A DNA stretch of 64,000 nucleotides from Saccharomycopsis phalli (GCA_020342235.1 CP073213.1:1342501-1406500), one strand, 5' to 3'; counted from the first letter of the stretch, positions 20,836 to 31,562 are shown. A program made the numbers and translations. The notes: generated by a model not told the origin, from the letters alone.

Positions 20836-21630
20836 CTATTTTGCAATTGGTTGGGTCAAGGCTTTCAACACATCATCATTTGCTCTGTAGATATCCCCTT
20901 GAACTCTCATATTAGTCCCCAAGTTATTGGTACTCATTTTTATCACATCATGTATTCCACTTTCAAAAGTAGAACCACAGAGTCGTAACTTATTGGTGTA
21001 AGTGTCGACACTGAATCCCAAATAGTTTACGCAGTCCACGTCATTTTTGGTAACTTCGTGGGTCTTCTTGTTGACCTTTGACAATCTTTGCTTTGAGCTG
21101 ATTTTATAAATCAACATCACTAAAGCAGGATATTCGTTGGAATAAGGAAGAAACATTGTCAATTTAGGTGTCCCGTTCAACTTCAATAATTTCCAGTCGT
21201 ATTCAAAATTTTTTGACAAGGTACTTTGGCGCTTTAAAAGTGGGTCCTTAGTCCACATGGTCAACTGGTCTTCGATTGCCAGGATCTTTCTTCTTGCAAA
21301 TGCCTTGTTGACGTTTACAAACACATCCACCGCTTCGTTTTTCCAAAGCAAAAATTGCGGCTTCAACCCTTTATACCGGGCCATTCCTATCTGTGACGTG
21401 ATAAATCCAAAGTTATACATGCGTCTAGCAATCAACTTGAGGCAAACCATTGGGCTCGTAAAGAAGTTTGGATAGCTTGAAAACGAAGGAGGCACATAAA
21501 ATCTCATTGGAAATCCCAACTCATTTGCACCAGCCTGAGGCTCTTGTCTTCGGGCATTAAAAGTGGCATTGCCTCGAACAATACTCCTTTGACTGAATCG
21601 AGGATAAAACCTTAGGTTTCTCAGGATCAT
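20836..21630 (-). CDS. MBA1: Mba1, mitochondrial ribosome receptor
   Basis: ATG 21630 gives 264 residues; an upstream in-frame TTG is not used. The N terminus (MI-[CTG]-RNLRFYPRFSQR) is Arg-rich and free of acids, as expected of a mitochondrial presequence. Blocks shared with yeast Mba1 are RMYNFGFITSQ, FLLWKNEAVDVFVNVNKAFA, SKQRLSKVNKKTHE and RVQGDIYR. Mba1 is a Tim44-fold protein on the inner membrane that holds the mitoribosome exit tunnel close to Oxa1 for insertion of mitochondrially encoded proteins. The length agrees with the yeast protein (278). Confidence 0.9.
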   Translation of the reverse strand: MILRNLRFYPRFSQRSIVRGNATFNARRQEPQAGANELGFPMRFYVPPSFSSYPNFFTSPMVCLKLIARRMYNFGFITSQIGMARYKGLKPQFLLWKNEAVDVFVNVNKAFARRKILAIEDQLTMWTKDPLLKRQSTLSKNFEYDWKLLKLNGTPKLTMFLPYSNEYPALVMLIYKISSKQRLSKVNKKTHEVTKNDVDCVNYLGFSVDTYTNKLRLCGSTFESGIHDVIKMSTNNLGTNMRVQGDIYRANDDVLKALTQPIAK

Positions 21631-22373
21631 GGTTCCAATCAACGCCTGGTTAATTTTCGATTAAACAATTTTCAGATTTTTTACGCACGTGATATACAAT
21701 TATTGTCTGTGAAGATTCGCTATAGAATGAGATAAAATATCGGGAAAAATATTTAACGATTTAGAGTCTTTAAGGAGTGTCGCTTTACTTTTTATTATAA
21801 TATCTCCAAATAATTTTCGGAAAAATATTTCTCGGGGAGTACCCTTTGAGGTGTGTCAAATATGACCCTGTGCTTAGGTTACGTCAGAATGTATTGACCA
21901 CTAGTATTCGCTTAATAACCATGATTCGTAACAAAGTTCAATTAATGCTTCTCTGCCTCTCTAGAAAAAAATTTTTTTGTTTTTTTTTTTTTCAGTCTCT
22001 AATTGTTCGCTTGTCACTTCACTTAGGGGTATCAATTGCTACATGTTCCAAGTGAAGTCAGCTAAGACTTTGCGGGGTTGCGGCGAAGCACAAGAAGAAT
22101 GTACACGCAAGAGTAAACCCGCGAAAAAAAATACATTGAGTGGAATAATATTAATATTAGTATTAGTAAGTGTTCAGTGTAGCCACTTGGTACTTCTCGG
22201 TCGCGGTAATTGAATCATGTGACATCATGGTGAAGAGCGGTTGTATACCCTAAGAGCAGCAGATCGCGATGGGTACGTCCGCATTTCAGCTATATAAGAC
22301 CTGGCTGAATCCGGGAAAAAAACACGTTTGTGCTTTACGCAAATCTTTACATTAATAACTTATTACCATTGCC
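21631..22373. promoter_or_regulatory. Divergent MBA1/CAR2 control region
   Basis: This is a 743-base divergent gap. A TATA box (TATATAAG) at 22291-22298 lies about 76 bases before the CAR2 ATG, fitting an inducible gene. Long A/T tracts occur at about 21964-21994. The palindrome-like CATGTGACATCATG at about 22217-22230 may bind a bZIP or bHLH factor, but I cannot assign it. No conserved ORF was seen. Confidence 0.45.
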
Positions 22374-23681
22374 ATGTCTGAGCTTAACTTTAACATTTCC
22401 TCCAAGACTGCTGTCGAGTATGAGCAAAAGTATTCCGCTCATAACTATAGTCCATTGCCTGTGGTTTTCCACCGAGCCGAGGGTGCCCATGTCTGGGACC
22501 CAGAAGGAAAAGAGTACTTGGACTTTTTGTCTGCATATTCGGCAGTGAACCAGGGCCATTGTCATCCAAAGATCATTGCTGCTCTTGTGGACCAGGCTCA
22601 CAAGTTGACGTTGTCTTCGAGAGCGTTCTCTAGTGACGTCTTCGGAGTGTTTGCCAAGTACATCACTGAGTACTTCAACTACGAGATGGTCTTGCCAATG
22701 AACACTGGTGCTGAGGCAGTTGAGACCGGGTTGAAATTGGCTAGAAGATGGGGATATGTCAAAAAGGGCATCAAGCCAAACGAAGCTATTATTTTGGCTG
22801 CAGCAGACAACTTTCATGGGAGAACCTTGGGGGTTATTTCAATGTCTACAGACCAGGATGCTACTAACAACTTTGGTCCATTTTTGGCCAATATTGGTCC
22901 TAAGATCCCAGGGTCTGCTGACGGAATAATTCGTTATGGCCACATTGAAGACATTGAATTGGCTATCAAGAATGCCGGCGACAAGATTGCTGCCATCTTG
23001 TTAGAGCCAATCCAAGGTGAGGCTGGTATTGTCGTTCCTCCAGCTGACTATTTCCCAAAAGTTGCTGAATTATGCAAGAAGCACAATATCTTGTTGATCT
23101 GCGATGAGATCCAAACTGGTGTGGCCAGAACCGGAAAAATGCTCTGTTACGAACACTACAAATCCGTCAAGCCAGACATTATCTTGTTGGGTAAGGCCAT
23201 CTCTGGTGGTGTTATGCCTGTCTCCGCAGTCTTGTCTTCCAGAGAAATAATGCTGACATTGCAGCCAGGCTCACATGGATCCACTTATGGAGGAAATCCA
23301 TTGGCCTGCAGAGTATCTATTGCTGCCTTGGAAGTTGTCAAGGACGAAAACTTGGTTGACCAGGCCCGGGAAAAGGGTGAGTTGTTGAAACAAGAGTTGG
23401 TCAAATTACAAGGGGAGTCTAATGGAATAATCTCTGAAGTCAGAGGTGTTGGTTTGTTGGCTGCTATTGTCATTGACGACACCAAGACTAACGGAAGAAC
23501 TGCCTGGGACTTGTGTTTGTTGATGAAGGATGAGGGTGTATTGGCAAAGCCTACCCACGACCACATTATTAGATTGGCACCAGCACTTAACATTTCCAAG
23601 GAGGACTTGTTGAAGGGAATTGACTCTATTAGAAAATCATTAGTCAAACTTCCTACTGTTGAAAAATCTGCTCATCACTAA
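22374..23681 (+). CDS. CAR2: Ornithine aminotransferase
   Basis: The 435-residue class-III PLP aminotransferase matches yeast Car2 along its whole length. Landmarks are [41 protein letters not shown] and [10 protein letters not shown], where the Lys forms the PLP Schiff base; [21 protein letters not shown] is the typical C-terminal block. It converts ornithine and 2-oxoglutarate to glutamate semialdehyde and glutamate in cytosolic arginine catabolism. In yeast it is induced by arginine; the strong TATA box here agrees with inducible expression. The single CTG I noticed (23253-23255) is uninformative because Ser and Leu both occur there in homologues. Confidence 0.97.
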   Translation: MSELNFNISSKTAVEYEQKYSAHNYSPLPVVFHRAEGAHVWDPEGKEYLDFLSAYSAVNQGHCHPKIIAALVDQAHKLTLSSRAFSSDVFGVFAKYITEYFNYEMVLPMNTGAEAVETGLKLARRWGYVKKGIKPNEAIILAAADNFHGRTLGVISMSTDQDATNNFGPFLANIGPKIPGSADGIIRYGHIEDIELAIKNAGDKIAAILLEPIQGEAGIVVPPADYFPKVAELCKKHNILLICDEIQTGVARTGKMLCYEHYKSVKPDIILLGKAISGGVMPVSAVLSSREIMLTLQPGSHGSTYGGNPLACRVSIAALEVVKDENLVDQAREKGELLKQELVKLQGESNGIISEVRGVGLLAAIVIDDTKTNGRTAWDLCLLMKDEGVLAKPTHDHIIRLAPALNISKEDLLKGIDSIRKSLVKLPTVEKSAHH

Positions 23682-23731
23682 GAGACTTGTATTTAACCTA
23701 TATAACGCAACACGTGAAAATAGAAATGTAG

Positions 23732-26700
23732 TTATTCTAACGAAGGCACATCTTTTTCTTCTGTTGGCTCAGCGATCACCAAGGGACTAGAAATCGTTAC
23801 CGCTGTGAATTTCTTTGGCAACGACACCCGAGAAAACCTGGACTTGAGTTTTTGCATCACCAAGTTGCTGTCCAAGTGCCGAGTTAAGGATATTCTGCGA
23901 ATATTTCCAATGTAATGACGGTCATCTAACTCAACATCAAGTGGATCTTGGGTATGGCATCCAGGTGACAATGCTAACCTGATGGAGTGTCTCTTTTGGC
24001 CAGAACTGTCAACGCTTTCATACAACTCAAACATAATCTGCGAGAGGTAATCCAATTCCGGCAATGCATTCCGTTCTATTCTCATCGGAAGTTTCGATTC
24101 ATAAATAATATTTAATAACGTGTAGATGTGAGACTCTTTGGTGAAGTACGCAACGGTTGCTGGCTTGGATGTCTCGATAATTTCAGATATATCAGATAAA
24201 ACCTGTTTTGCCAAGGGCAATGATGTCAACAACCCAATATCTAGCTTCTCGTTGTTCTCAATTCCATATTCCTGTGGGCATACAAAGTCAAATAACACTT
24301 TGGCCAATCCATAGAGCTCTCTCAAGCGGTTGAACTTGGGATCATCAAAAGCGGAAGACGATCTTGAGTTTCGGGCGTGATAGTCCGCTTTGAGAATCCA
24401 TCCCAATGAGCCAGCATTTGCCGTGTTATCTGACTCATTACTGCCAACACTATGTGGTAGAACTGTAGACTGTGGTGAGCTAGAAGTGGATATACTATTT
24501 CGAATTCCGCTCCTGTTGGGAGACATCGACTCCTGAATCGACAAATAGCTCTTATTGCTGTGTATGTTCATTGGAGTTGTCGAAGGCAATGAGTTTGGTG
24601 CACTAGAAGGCTCGCCGATTTTGATAGGAACAGGTCCTTGTTGGGCCAACTTCACAGAGCTGCTGCTTCTGGATGTCACCGTGGAATTAGCAACAGATTG
24701 GTCACCTGGTAATTTGAAGTTGTTCATTGCAAGTACGTTAATAGGATACGTATTGCACAAAACGGGCGACTGAAAGTCTTCGGCAAAAGATTTCAACTCA
24801 TCCTCATCAGTGACCAACTCTAAATCAGGAGGATAAAAGATATTCTGTAAGAAATCACGATTGTGCAAGGCATCAAATTTCATGGTATCATATAATTCAC
24901 TGATTTTCGATGGGTCAACCTTCTCAAAGGTGGCAAATTCCTTGAATAACTTATCCCATCTCTCCTTTAAGAGCATGGCGTCCTCATTGCAACACCACGT
25001 TTCTTGCATGGAGGCCACATCAAAGTGCTTGAAGTTATATTCCATAATTCTCTGATGATAGTTCATAAGCTCAACCACACGCTTAGTTACATAGTAAGGA
25101 TCAGGGTATTTGGGTGGCCACGAAAACTGCTTCGGAGGTTTGATTCCTTGTCGCAATAATGGTTTGATCTTTTTCTTAACTTTGTCCATCAAGTCTTTGG
25201 CTGCATTAGAGTCATCAAGCAAGTCTTTGCGCACCTTGAGAAAGTCTTCGGGCAACTTATCGGTTTCTAAAAACGAGCATGCCCATAACTTAGCCGAGGC
25301 AATAACTCTTCTTTCCGAGGAAGTGTAGACACGCACATTAGCTATAGCATCTTTGTTAAGAAGTTGAACATCTTGTCTCACCGTCTCACCTAAATCGATA
25401 GCTTGATGTTTAGCTGAGTGAGTAGGCTCACCACCCCATTTGAGAATAAACTGGACCTTTTCGACTTCATTATTTTCGTCGAGAACAGGCTTCAACTGGA
25501 TCTTTGTGCCAGGGAAGTTAAGTTTCTTGGACAATGTAGTACCGAGCAAATGTAATTTATCCGGATCTTCACATTTCTGTTCCTCCGCTAAGATGATCGT
25601 CTGAAGAACAATCTTTAAGTCTGAAACTTGTCTGATGATCACCTCTTCTTTGTGCCCCTTCAATAACGATATGAATATCGGAGATCTGAAGGAGTACTTA
25701 AACTTCTGTTTTGGAGTCCGATCAGCATGTCTTATCACTGTAACAACCCCCTTGAATGTCCATTTTGGACTGGTAGAACTAGTTTGCGGCTTATTGTTGA
25801 CAGTAGACATTGTCTTAGAAGGAATACCAGTCTTGGGATGTGTGATCTGAAACGCATTTTTGTCCACGGTGCTCGAGTCATCCTCCTCATATGCAAAATA
25901 AGGACTTTCCCTTTTAAAGATTCTTCGAAGGATCTGGGCGCAGTTGTCATAATACTCGTTGCTATCCTTAACGAATGAAAACCCGTTGACGTCTATGACT
26001 AAGCTGTGATCGCCTGCCCTTAAAATATCAAACCCACAAATAGTCTGATCAAAAGTCTTGCACACTCTATCAGCAATGCCCCTCTCCTCCTCGGTCAAAG
26101 TAGTGACAAATCTTAACTCCTTCCCTCGAGTATTACGACGCACAATCCCATCAACCACTGGAGATTTACGAGTCTCTGCATGACAATAACCTTGCCCAAC
26201 TGTATATGCCTTAACATCTTCCAAGTTTTCTGTGTCCATAAATTTCTCATAAATAAATGACCCGTTGGTGCGGATCATATTTAATGAAGCATCGAACTGT
26301 GACGACTTGTTTCCAACTTTTCGAAATAGTCTTCGGCCACCGCCTCCCGTGGATGATGGATAGTAGATATAGATGTTGTGGTCTTCTCCATCTACTGGCT
26401 TCTCGACAAAGGGTTTCTTCAATATCTGGCCATCTACACATAAGGTATCATCATCTAACATCGCCCATTTAGGCTCGGGAATCGGCTCGACACTGACATT
26501 CTTCTCGATCAATTTTTGCTTCATGTCCTCACTGATAAAATTAATCGGTCCACCATCTCTAGATATTTCCAATCGTGCGGGTGTGGGAACGTTAGCAGCC
26601 TCTAATAAGGCCAAGCACAAACGTCTATCCCAGAGAATCTTTTGCATGACAAGATCATTTATCAAATATGGTTTTCTTAGATTGGCATACTCAATGGCCT

Positions 26701-27175
26701 TATCCAACGGGAACCCACTGGAAAAGAAACTGATTAGATAGTCGCAGGTGGGCCAGTTTTCCACAGACTCATCTAGTATACATTTTTCACCAAATATTAC
26801 TGTCTCAAACTCTCCAAACTTGATTATTCGATTTAGTATTTCACGGCAAGGCTTGCTTAGAACTTTTGCATCCATGGCACAAATGCCAATCTTACCGTAC
26901 ATTTTCGCTTGTGAGGTATGAGTGTCATCCGCAACTTTGGTTTTCTCATCGCTCGCAAGCTCATGCTCTGAATTGACTTTAAATAGCTGGGTAGACTTTA
27001 AAGTGGATTCTGTTGATGAGGGAACTGGAGTGAAATCTTTCAAGTATGGTGCAATTGAATCCATTGCTTTTTGTACATTGTGATTATTTGTCTTATTCTG
27101 AACAGACATGTCCGAATCACTGGATGTAGGCCATGTTTCCTCAACCAACTTAGCTGTATTATTATCTGAATCCAT
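23732..27175 (-). CDS. VIP1: Vip1, bifunctional inositol pyrophosphate kinase/phosphatase
   Basis: The 1147-residue protein has an N-terminal ATP-grasp kinase domain (about residues 90-440; GKIGICAMDAKVLSKP at its start, KPFVEKPVDGEDHNIYIYYP and DVNGFSFVKDS in its core). A histidine-acid-phosphatase-like domain begins at VVTVIRHADRTPKQKFKY and ends with SPGCHTQDPLDVELDDRHYI. Vip1 adds the 1-position pyrophosphate to IP6/5-IP7 and its phosphatase half removes it. The product 1-IP7 tunes phosphate signalling through SPX proteins. A Ser-rich insert around residues 840-930 splits the phosphatase domain. I saw no in-frame CTG in the portions checked. Confidence 0.97.
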   Translation of the reverse strand: MDSDNNTAKLVEETWPTSSDSDMSVQNKTNNHNVQKAMDSIAPYLKDFTPVPSSTESTLKSTQLFKVNSEHELASDEKTKVADDTHTSQAKMYGKIGICAMDAKVLSKPCREILNRIIKFGEFETVIFGEKCILDESVENWPTCDYLISFFSSGFPLDKAIEYANLRKPYLINDLVMQKILWDRRLCLALLEAANVPTPARLEISRDGGPINFISEDMKQKLIEKNVSVEPIPEPKWAMLDDDTLCVDGQILKKPFVEKPVDGEDHNIYIYYPSSTGGGGRRLFRKVGNKSSQFDASLNMIRTNGSFIYEKFMDTENLEDVKAYTVGQGYCHAETRKSPVVDGIVRRNTRGKELRFVTTLTEEERGIADRVCKTFDQTICGFDILRAGDHSLVIDVNGFSFVKDSNEYYDNCAQILRRIFKRESPYFAYEEDDSSTVDKNAFQITHPKTGIPSKTMSTVNNKPQTSSTSPKWTFKGVVTVIRHADRTPKQKFKYSFRSPIFISLLKGHKEEVIIRQVSDLKIVLQTIILAEEQKCEDPDKLHLLGTTLSKKLNFPGTKIQLKPVLDENNEVEKVQFILKWGGEPTHSAKHQAIDLGETVRQDVQLLNKDAIANVRVYTSSERRVIASAKLWACSFLETDKLPEDFLKVRKDLLDDSNAAKDLMDKVKKKIKPLLRQGIKPPKQFSWPPKYPDPYYVTKRVVELMNYHQRIMEYNFKHFDVASMQETWCCNEDAMLLKERWDKLFKEFATFEKVDPSKISELYDTMKFDALHNRDFLQNIFYPPDLELVTDEDELKSFAEDFQSPVLCNTYPINVLAMNNFKLPGDQSVANSTVTSRSSSSVKLAQQGPVPIKIGEPSSAPNSLPSTTPMNIHSNKSYLSIQESMSPNRSGIRNSISTSSSPQSTVLPHSVGSNESDNTANAGSLGWILKADYHARNSRSSSAFDDPKFNRLRELYGLAKVLFDFVCPQEYGIENNEKLDIGLLTSLPLAKQVLSDISEIIETSKPATVAYFTKESHIYTLLNIIYESKLPMRIERNALPELDYLSQIMFELYESVDSSGQKRHSIRLALSPGCHTQDPLDVELDDRHYIGNIRRISLTRHLDSNLVMQKLKSRFSRVSLPKKFTAVTISSPLVIAEPTEEKDVPSLE

Positions 27176-27383
27176 GCTAATTTTATTGAGCTTTGGTTGG
27201 TTTTTTTTGTGCTACTGTATCAATTAAATGAGTAACGAAAAGTGCTGTCCGAGGAGAAAAATTGGCGAAGACTATAACCTAAAATATGCACACACTGCAT
27301 ATTGCTGTAGAATCGTGGCTTGCCCTATATGGAACATGTCTTATCTAAAATAATTTGCTGGCTGTGTTTTGGTATACATAGAT

Positions 27384-28364
27384 TTAGTCTGACCTAAATA
27401 GTTGAGAAATACTTTCACCGTAATGAAGTCTTCTAATACATTCTGCAAATATTCCGCTGACATCTATCACCTGTAGCTTATCATGGCTATCAATTTGACT
27501 CTGCGGTATTGGATGAGTATTTGTAACAATCACTTTGCTAATGCTAGCAGAGTTTTGTAATGTCTCTAAGCAGTCATCTAAGAACACTCCATGAACTCCC
27601 ATTACATATACCTCCTTCGCGTGCCTCATCTGAATACAGAAATTTGCAGCAGTGACAATCAAGCCTGGCTTGTCGAGAATGTTGTCCAAAATAATTGCAA
27701 CCTTATTTTTCACGTCACCAACCAAGTTGGTAACTTTTCGCTGGTTTTCATCTGTAGACACGCCATCTTTAAAATACTGGTCTGTGTGGACCATAGCAAA
27801 TGGCACTTTCAATCTATCAGCCAACTCGGCCACACGTTTTCCTCCTTCTGGGTCCTTGGATACAATCACAATCTCTTCATTTTTTGGGATGTTGTTTTGA
27901 ATCCATCGTGCAAACGTAGGTGCGGCAAACAAATTATCCACTGGCTTGTCGAAAAACCCTTGCATTTGACTAGCCTTTAAGTCCATTGAGACAACATGAT
28001 CGGCACCAGCCATGGTAATCAAGTCAGCCAACATTCGTGCAGTGATGGAACTTCGACTCTTTGTCATTGTGGAGTGCTTACCATAGGGAAACTCTGGTAT
28101 TACCGCTGTAATTCTTGCCGCAGATCCTCCTTTACACGCCGATATCATTATCAATAGTTCCATAATGGAGTCATTTATGTTGTTGTCGCTTGATTGAATA
28201 ATATAAACGTCTTGGTTTCTTACCGAGACATTCAATTGGACCGAGGATTCACCGTTTGCAAACTTTTGAGACCTCATAGGACTTGGATCAATCCGCAAAT
28301 GCGAGCATATCAAGTTCCCGAGCTCTATGTGCGAACTCCCAACAAATACCTTTAATCTATCCAT
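27384..28364 (-). CDS. PRS1: PRS1-type ribose-phosphate pyrophosphokinase subunit, catalytically divergent
   Basis: The 326-residue protein has the PRPP synthetase fold (KVFVGSSHIELGNLIC, FANGESSVQLNVSVRNQDVY, IRRLHYGESISQLF). Signature details match the yeast Prs1 branch: ITARMLADLITMAGADHVVSMDL, VIVSKDPEGGKRV, FAMVHTD and FAECIRR. Several active-site features of ordinary subunits are altered. The RQDKKDKSR loop reads GKHSTMTKSR, the MDLHASQ histidine is Lys, and the PRPP-binding DD..DTCGT loop reads DNILDKPGL. The long non-homologous insertion of yeast Prs1 is reduced to a short linker after FAMVHTD. It probably works as a regulatory partner in a hetero-oligomer with canonical Prs subunits; that role is inferred. 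An assignment to another divergent PRS paralogue is possible. Confidence 0.8.
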   Translation of the reverse strand: MDRLKVFVGSSHIELGNLICSHLRIDPSPMRSQKFANGESSVQLNVSVRNQDVYIIQSSDNNINDSIMELLIMISACKGGSAARITAVIPEFPYGKHSTMTKSRSSITARMLADLITMAGADHVVSMDLKASQMQGFFDKPVDNLFAAPTFARWIQNNIPKNEEIVIVSKDPEGGKRVAELADRLKVPFAMVHTDQYFKDGVSTDENQRKVTNLVGDVKNKVAIILDNILDKPGLIVTAANFCIQMRHAKEVYVMGVHGVFLDDCLETLQNSASISKVIVTNTHPIPQSQIDSHDKLQVIDVSGIFAECIRRLHYGESISQLFRSD

Positions 28365-28802
28365 TTCTCGATGCTATTGTAAACAGTCTCTAGTATCAAT
28401 CTGATGTCAAAACGGTACATGCATAAAAAAATTTTCCCCGGCCGACCCCGCGGACATATCCTCAATACTGATTAGATGTACTCATAGACTGTTTTTATGA
28501 TAATATTGGTGGGGGATGGGTATTTCACTTGGGAATCGTTCGTACTAATCTACTACGCCTCCTCACACAATGAATGACTGAAAACAACCGCCCTCTTTGC
28601 GTATCTATCCACTGTTTAACTAATTTTGATAAAATATAAACTCAACTTAATAATAAACTCAACTCTTTTAAATAAATATATTGCTACACCATATAAACTG
28701 CGTTCACACCTTCCATTATTCAAAGATGACCCCCTGGGCTTCCAACCACGTACATGCGATTTGCGCGTCTTGTGTAATGAAACAAACAACTTTTGAACCT
28801 AT
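28365..28802. promoter_or_regulatory. Divergent PRS1-type/PIF1 promoter region
   Basis: This 438-base divergent gap has one GC-rich patch at about 28434-28452 in otherwise AT-rich sequence. TATA-like AT runs lie at about 28633-28680 on the PIF1 side. No RNA gene or factor site could be assigned. Confidence 0.35.
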
Positions 28803-31532
28803 ATGTTCAAATCTTTAAGGTTCAAAAATTGGAATTACCTTGGGTTACTCAATTATTCACCAACAGCTCGGTTCTTCTACATTGGTTCAATTCCAAGGGA
28901 CCGCAGATATACTAATAGATACATGAGTGATTTTGACTGGCCCTCGAGTTACTCTGACAGTGACAGTTTTGGCTCCCTAAGCGACTCGGCATTTGAAAAA
29001 TTAGACTGCTTTAAAGGACAGAGGACACTGGATGGATTGAGTCAATGCAGCTCCAAGAAACGGCCATTTCCTAGTCCTAGCTTCGGGTCAAGTGATTTTG
29101 GCGATACTTTAAATGATGATGAGCTACTTATGCTAATCTCGGAGGGCGAAGAAATAAAGGCCGAGATTAATAATGTTGAGAAAGATCCTCAGATTTCCAA
29201 CAAAGCATCTATGGACTATGAACATGACGGAGGCATTGCAGGTCTTGATGAAAAAGACCTTTTTGAGGATCTGGATAAGGAAAATAACTGGAATAATAAT
29301 ATCAATCCTACAATTGAGGATGTGTCCTGCACTTCCGGTCCACAACAATCAGGTTACAAGGAGCTTATAGTAAGTCAGGAGAAATCATCAATAATGCCAA
29401 CCTCCCAGAAAAGAGCCAGTCAGTATAACTCTTCAATCGGGCATATACAACCCAAACCAGAACCGGAAGTAAATTTGCACAAGAGCGCACTATTCTCGGA
29501 TGAGATTGATGAAGATCAGTGGGAGGAGACTGTCCGTGCCAACCAAGAGAGAATACAAAAACAGTATTTCGAACACCAGGAGCCAGAATCGTTTGAAAGT
29601 CCTGTGTCTATTCGTGTACTGCGCCAAAAGCCTCCAAAAATTGAAGAAAGTACTGCCAGCATGAGCTTAACCCAGAACTTAATCGAAGAAACCAGAGGCG
29701 CGTCAGTGTCCTTCTCTCAAAGACGGCAATATTCCACTGTAGCTGCACAGCCTGTCGCCAAATACGCTAGTCAATTCACATTAAGTGATGAGCAACAAAA
29801 AGTACTAGATATTATTAAAGAAGGGCACAACATATTTTATACTGGTTCTGCTGGTGCAGGAAAGTCGGTTTTGCTCACACACGCAATAAAGCAGTTGCGT
29901 CAGATACACAATGGTGAAGTTCACGTCACTGCTAGTACGGGTCTTGCATCATGTAATATTGGTGGGATCACTTTGCATTCTTTTGCTGGAATTGGTTTGG
30001 GAGATGCCCTGGAGGAACAGTTACTCAAGAAAGTTCGCAAACAGAGAAAATCATTAACAAGATGGAAGTCTGCAAAAGTGCTTATTATAGATGAAATATC
30101 CATGATCGACGCAACGTTATTAGATAAATTAAACTTTATAGCCAAGAGCGTCCGAAAGAATGATCAGCCGTTCGGTGGCATTCAAGTTATTTTTTGTGGT
30201 GACTTTTATCAGCTACCGCCAGTGACAAAAGCGAAATTTAACTCCAAGGCACCGCAGTCGGAGGATGAAGAACCCAAGATGAAGTTTGCCTTTGAATCAA
30301 ACGCTTGGAAGGAGGCTATCAAGATTCAAGTCTTGTTGACTAAAGTTTTTAGACAAGAAGGAGACCATGAATTCATATCTATGTTGAACGAAATGAGAAA
30401 TGGAAGTTTGTCAGAGGAAACTATTAATAAGTTTCGCAGTCTCAGCAGGCAATTGCCTAAAGATGATGGGATTGATCCTGCTGAATTATTCTCTACAAGA
30501 TTTGAAGTTGCTAATGCCAATAAAAGACGATTGAATCAAATCAAGGAACGGGAACATGTTTTCAGGTCATTGGATGGTGGAACCTTAGTGTCAGACGATC
30601 AGAGACAAAAGTTATTAAGCAACTTCTTAGCACCGGAAGAATTGAAACTAAAGAAAGGGGCACAGGTAATGATGATTAAGAACATTGATGAGAAATTGGT
30701 TAATGGTAGTCTTGGTAAGATTTTAGACTTTATAGACCCAGATACTTATTGTTTTTACAACCAATTCGCTAATGACCCTGAAGACCCCAAGTTTGATGAG
30801 GATATCAGAAAGAAAATAGAGACACAAGGAAAACAGAAAGGAAAAGGAAAAGAGCCACTATTAGCTACACAAGATCAAAATGATGTGGCCTATCAGCTAG
30901 ACGAAACAATCTTCGATTTCTTTGTTGAGTACGAAAAAGACCATTTATTACATGAAATTGAAGTTGAGAACATTGAAAGAAAAAGACAGCTCGTAAATGA
31001 CTTGTATAAGTCTAACCAAAAAAATAGATACCCATTGGTGAGATTTTTGACCTCGGATGGTAGCACTAGGGATATTTTGGTCTGTCCAGAAACATGGAAC
31101 ATTGAAGACGAATGGGAAAATCCATTAGTTTCGAGAACACAGATACCTTTAATATTAGCATGGGCAATTTCTATTCATAAGTCACAAGGGCAAACATTAC
31201 CTAAATTAGAGGTTGATTTGAAAAGGGTATTTGAAAAAGGACAAGCCTATGTTGCCATATCCAGAGTTACTAGCCGCAAGGGACTTCGTATCCTAAACTT
31301 CACACCACAAAAAGTTATGACACATTTCAGTGTTCAGGACTTTTATAAGACTTTGATTTCAGCTGCAGAAGCAGTGACGAAGGCGTTAGAAATTCAAAAT
31401 TCTGCCCATTATGCTTCTAGAAAGTTGTTTGGCCACCGTGAGCCTCCAAAGATACGACAAAAACAGAAACAGAAACCCTTAACCTTTAAGAATACAAGGC
31501 AGAAGAAAAAGCAAATTGAGTTTAAAATGTAA
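28803..31532 (+). CDS. PIF1: Pif1 DNA helicase with dual-start N terminus
   Basis: The 909-residue SF1B 5'-3' helicase has Walker A GSAGAGKS, Walker B IDEISMID, the Q-type GDFYQLPPV, and the C-terminal IHKSQGQTLPKLEVDL and QAYVAISRV motifs. Residues 1-40 are basic, aromatic and acid-free up to the final RDRRYTNRY, like a mitochondrial presequence. A second Met at residue 41 starts an acidic Ser/Asp-rich stretch. This mirrors baker's yeast Pif1, whose Met1 form is mitochondrial and Met40 form nuclear. Pif1 removes telomerase, unwinds G-quadruplexes and maintains mtDNA. The paralogue Rrm3 is less likely because of the presequence. Confidence 0.92.
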   Translation: MFKSLRFKNWNYLGLLNYSPTARFFYIGSIPRDRRYTNRYMSDFDWPSSYSDSDSFGSLSDSAFEKLDCFKGQRTLDGLSQCSSKKRPFPSPSFGSSDFGDTLNDDELLMLISEGEEIKAEINNVEKDPQISNKASMDYEHDGGIAGLDEKDLFEDLDKENNWNNNINPTIEDVSCTSGPQQSGYKELIVSQEKSSIMPTSQKRASQYNSSIGHIQPKPEPEVNLHKSALFSDEIDEDQWEETVRANQERIQKQYFEHQEPESFESPVSIRVLRQKPPKIEESTASMSLTQNLIEETRGASVSFSQRRQYSTVAAQPVAKYASQFTLSDEQQKVLDIIKEGHNIFYTGSAGAGKSVLLTHAIKQLRQIHNGEVHVTASTGLASCNIGGITLHSFAGIGLGDALEEQLLKKVRKQRKSLTRWKSAKVLIIDEISMIDATLLDKLNFIAKSVRKNDQPFGGIQVIFCGDFYQLPPVTKAKFNSKAPQSEDEEPKMKFAFESNAWKEAIKIQVLLTKVFRQEGDHEFISMLNEMRNGSLSEETINKFRSLSRQLPKDDGIDPAELFSTRFEVANANKRRLNQIKEREHVFRSLDGGTLVSDDQRQKLLSNFLAPEELKLKKGAQVMMIKNIDEKLVNGSLGKILDFIDPDTYCFYNQFANDPEDPKFDEDIRKKIETQGKQKGKGKEPLLATQDQNDVAYQLDETIFDFFVEYEKDHLLHEIEVENIERKRQLVNDLYKSNQKNRYPLVRFLTSDGSTRDILVCPETWNIEDEWENPLVSRTQIPLILAWAISIHKSQGQTLPKLEVDLKRVFEKGQAYVAISRVTSRKGLRILNFTPQKVMTHFSVQDFYKTLISAAEAVTKALEIQNSAHYASRKLFGHREPPKIRQKQKQKPLTFKNTRQKKKQIEFKM

Positions 31533-31562
31533 ATAGAATAAATGGTATGTGCATTAAAGTTG

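Noticed and set aside
21846-22213. Plus-strand small frames upstream of CAR2
   Set aside because: Low-complexity Phe/Leu start from a T-tract, no homology recognised, and they lie in the promoter region.
23253-23255. CTG codon in CAR2 as proof of Ser decoding
   Set aside because: Baker's yeast has Ser at this position but animal enzymes have Leu, so it cannot decide the code.
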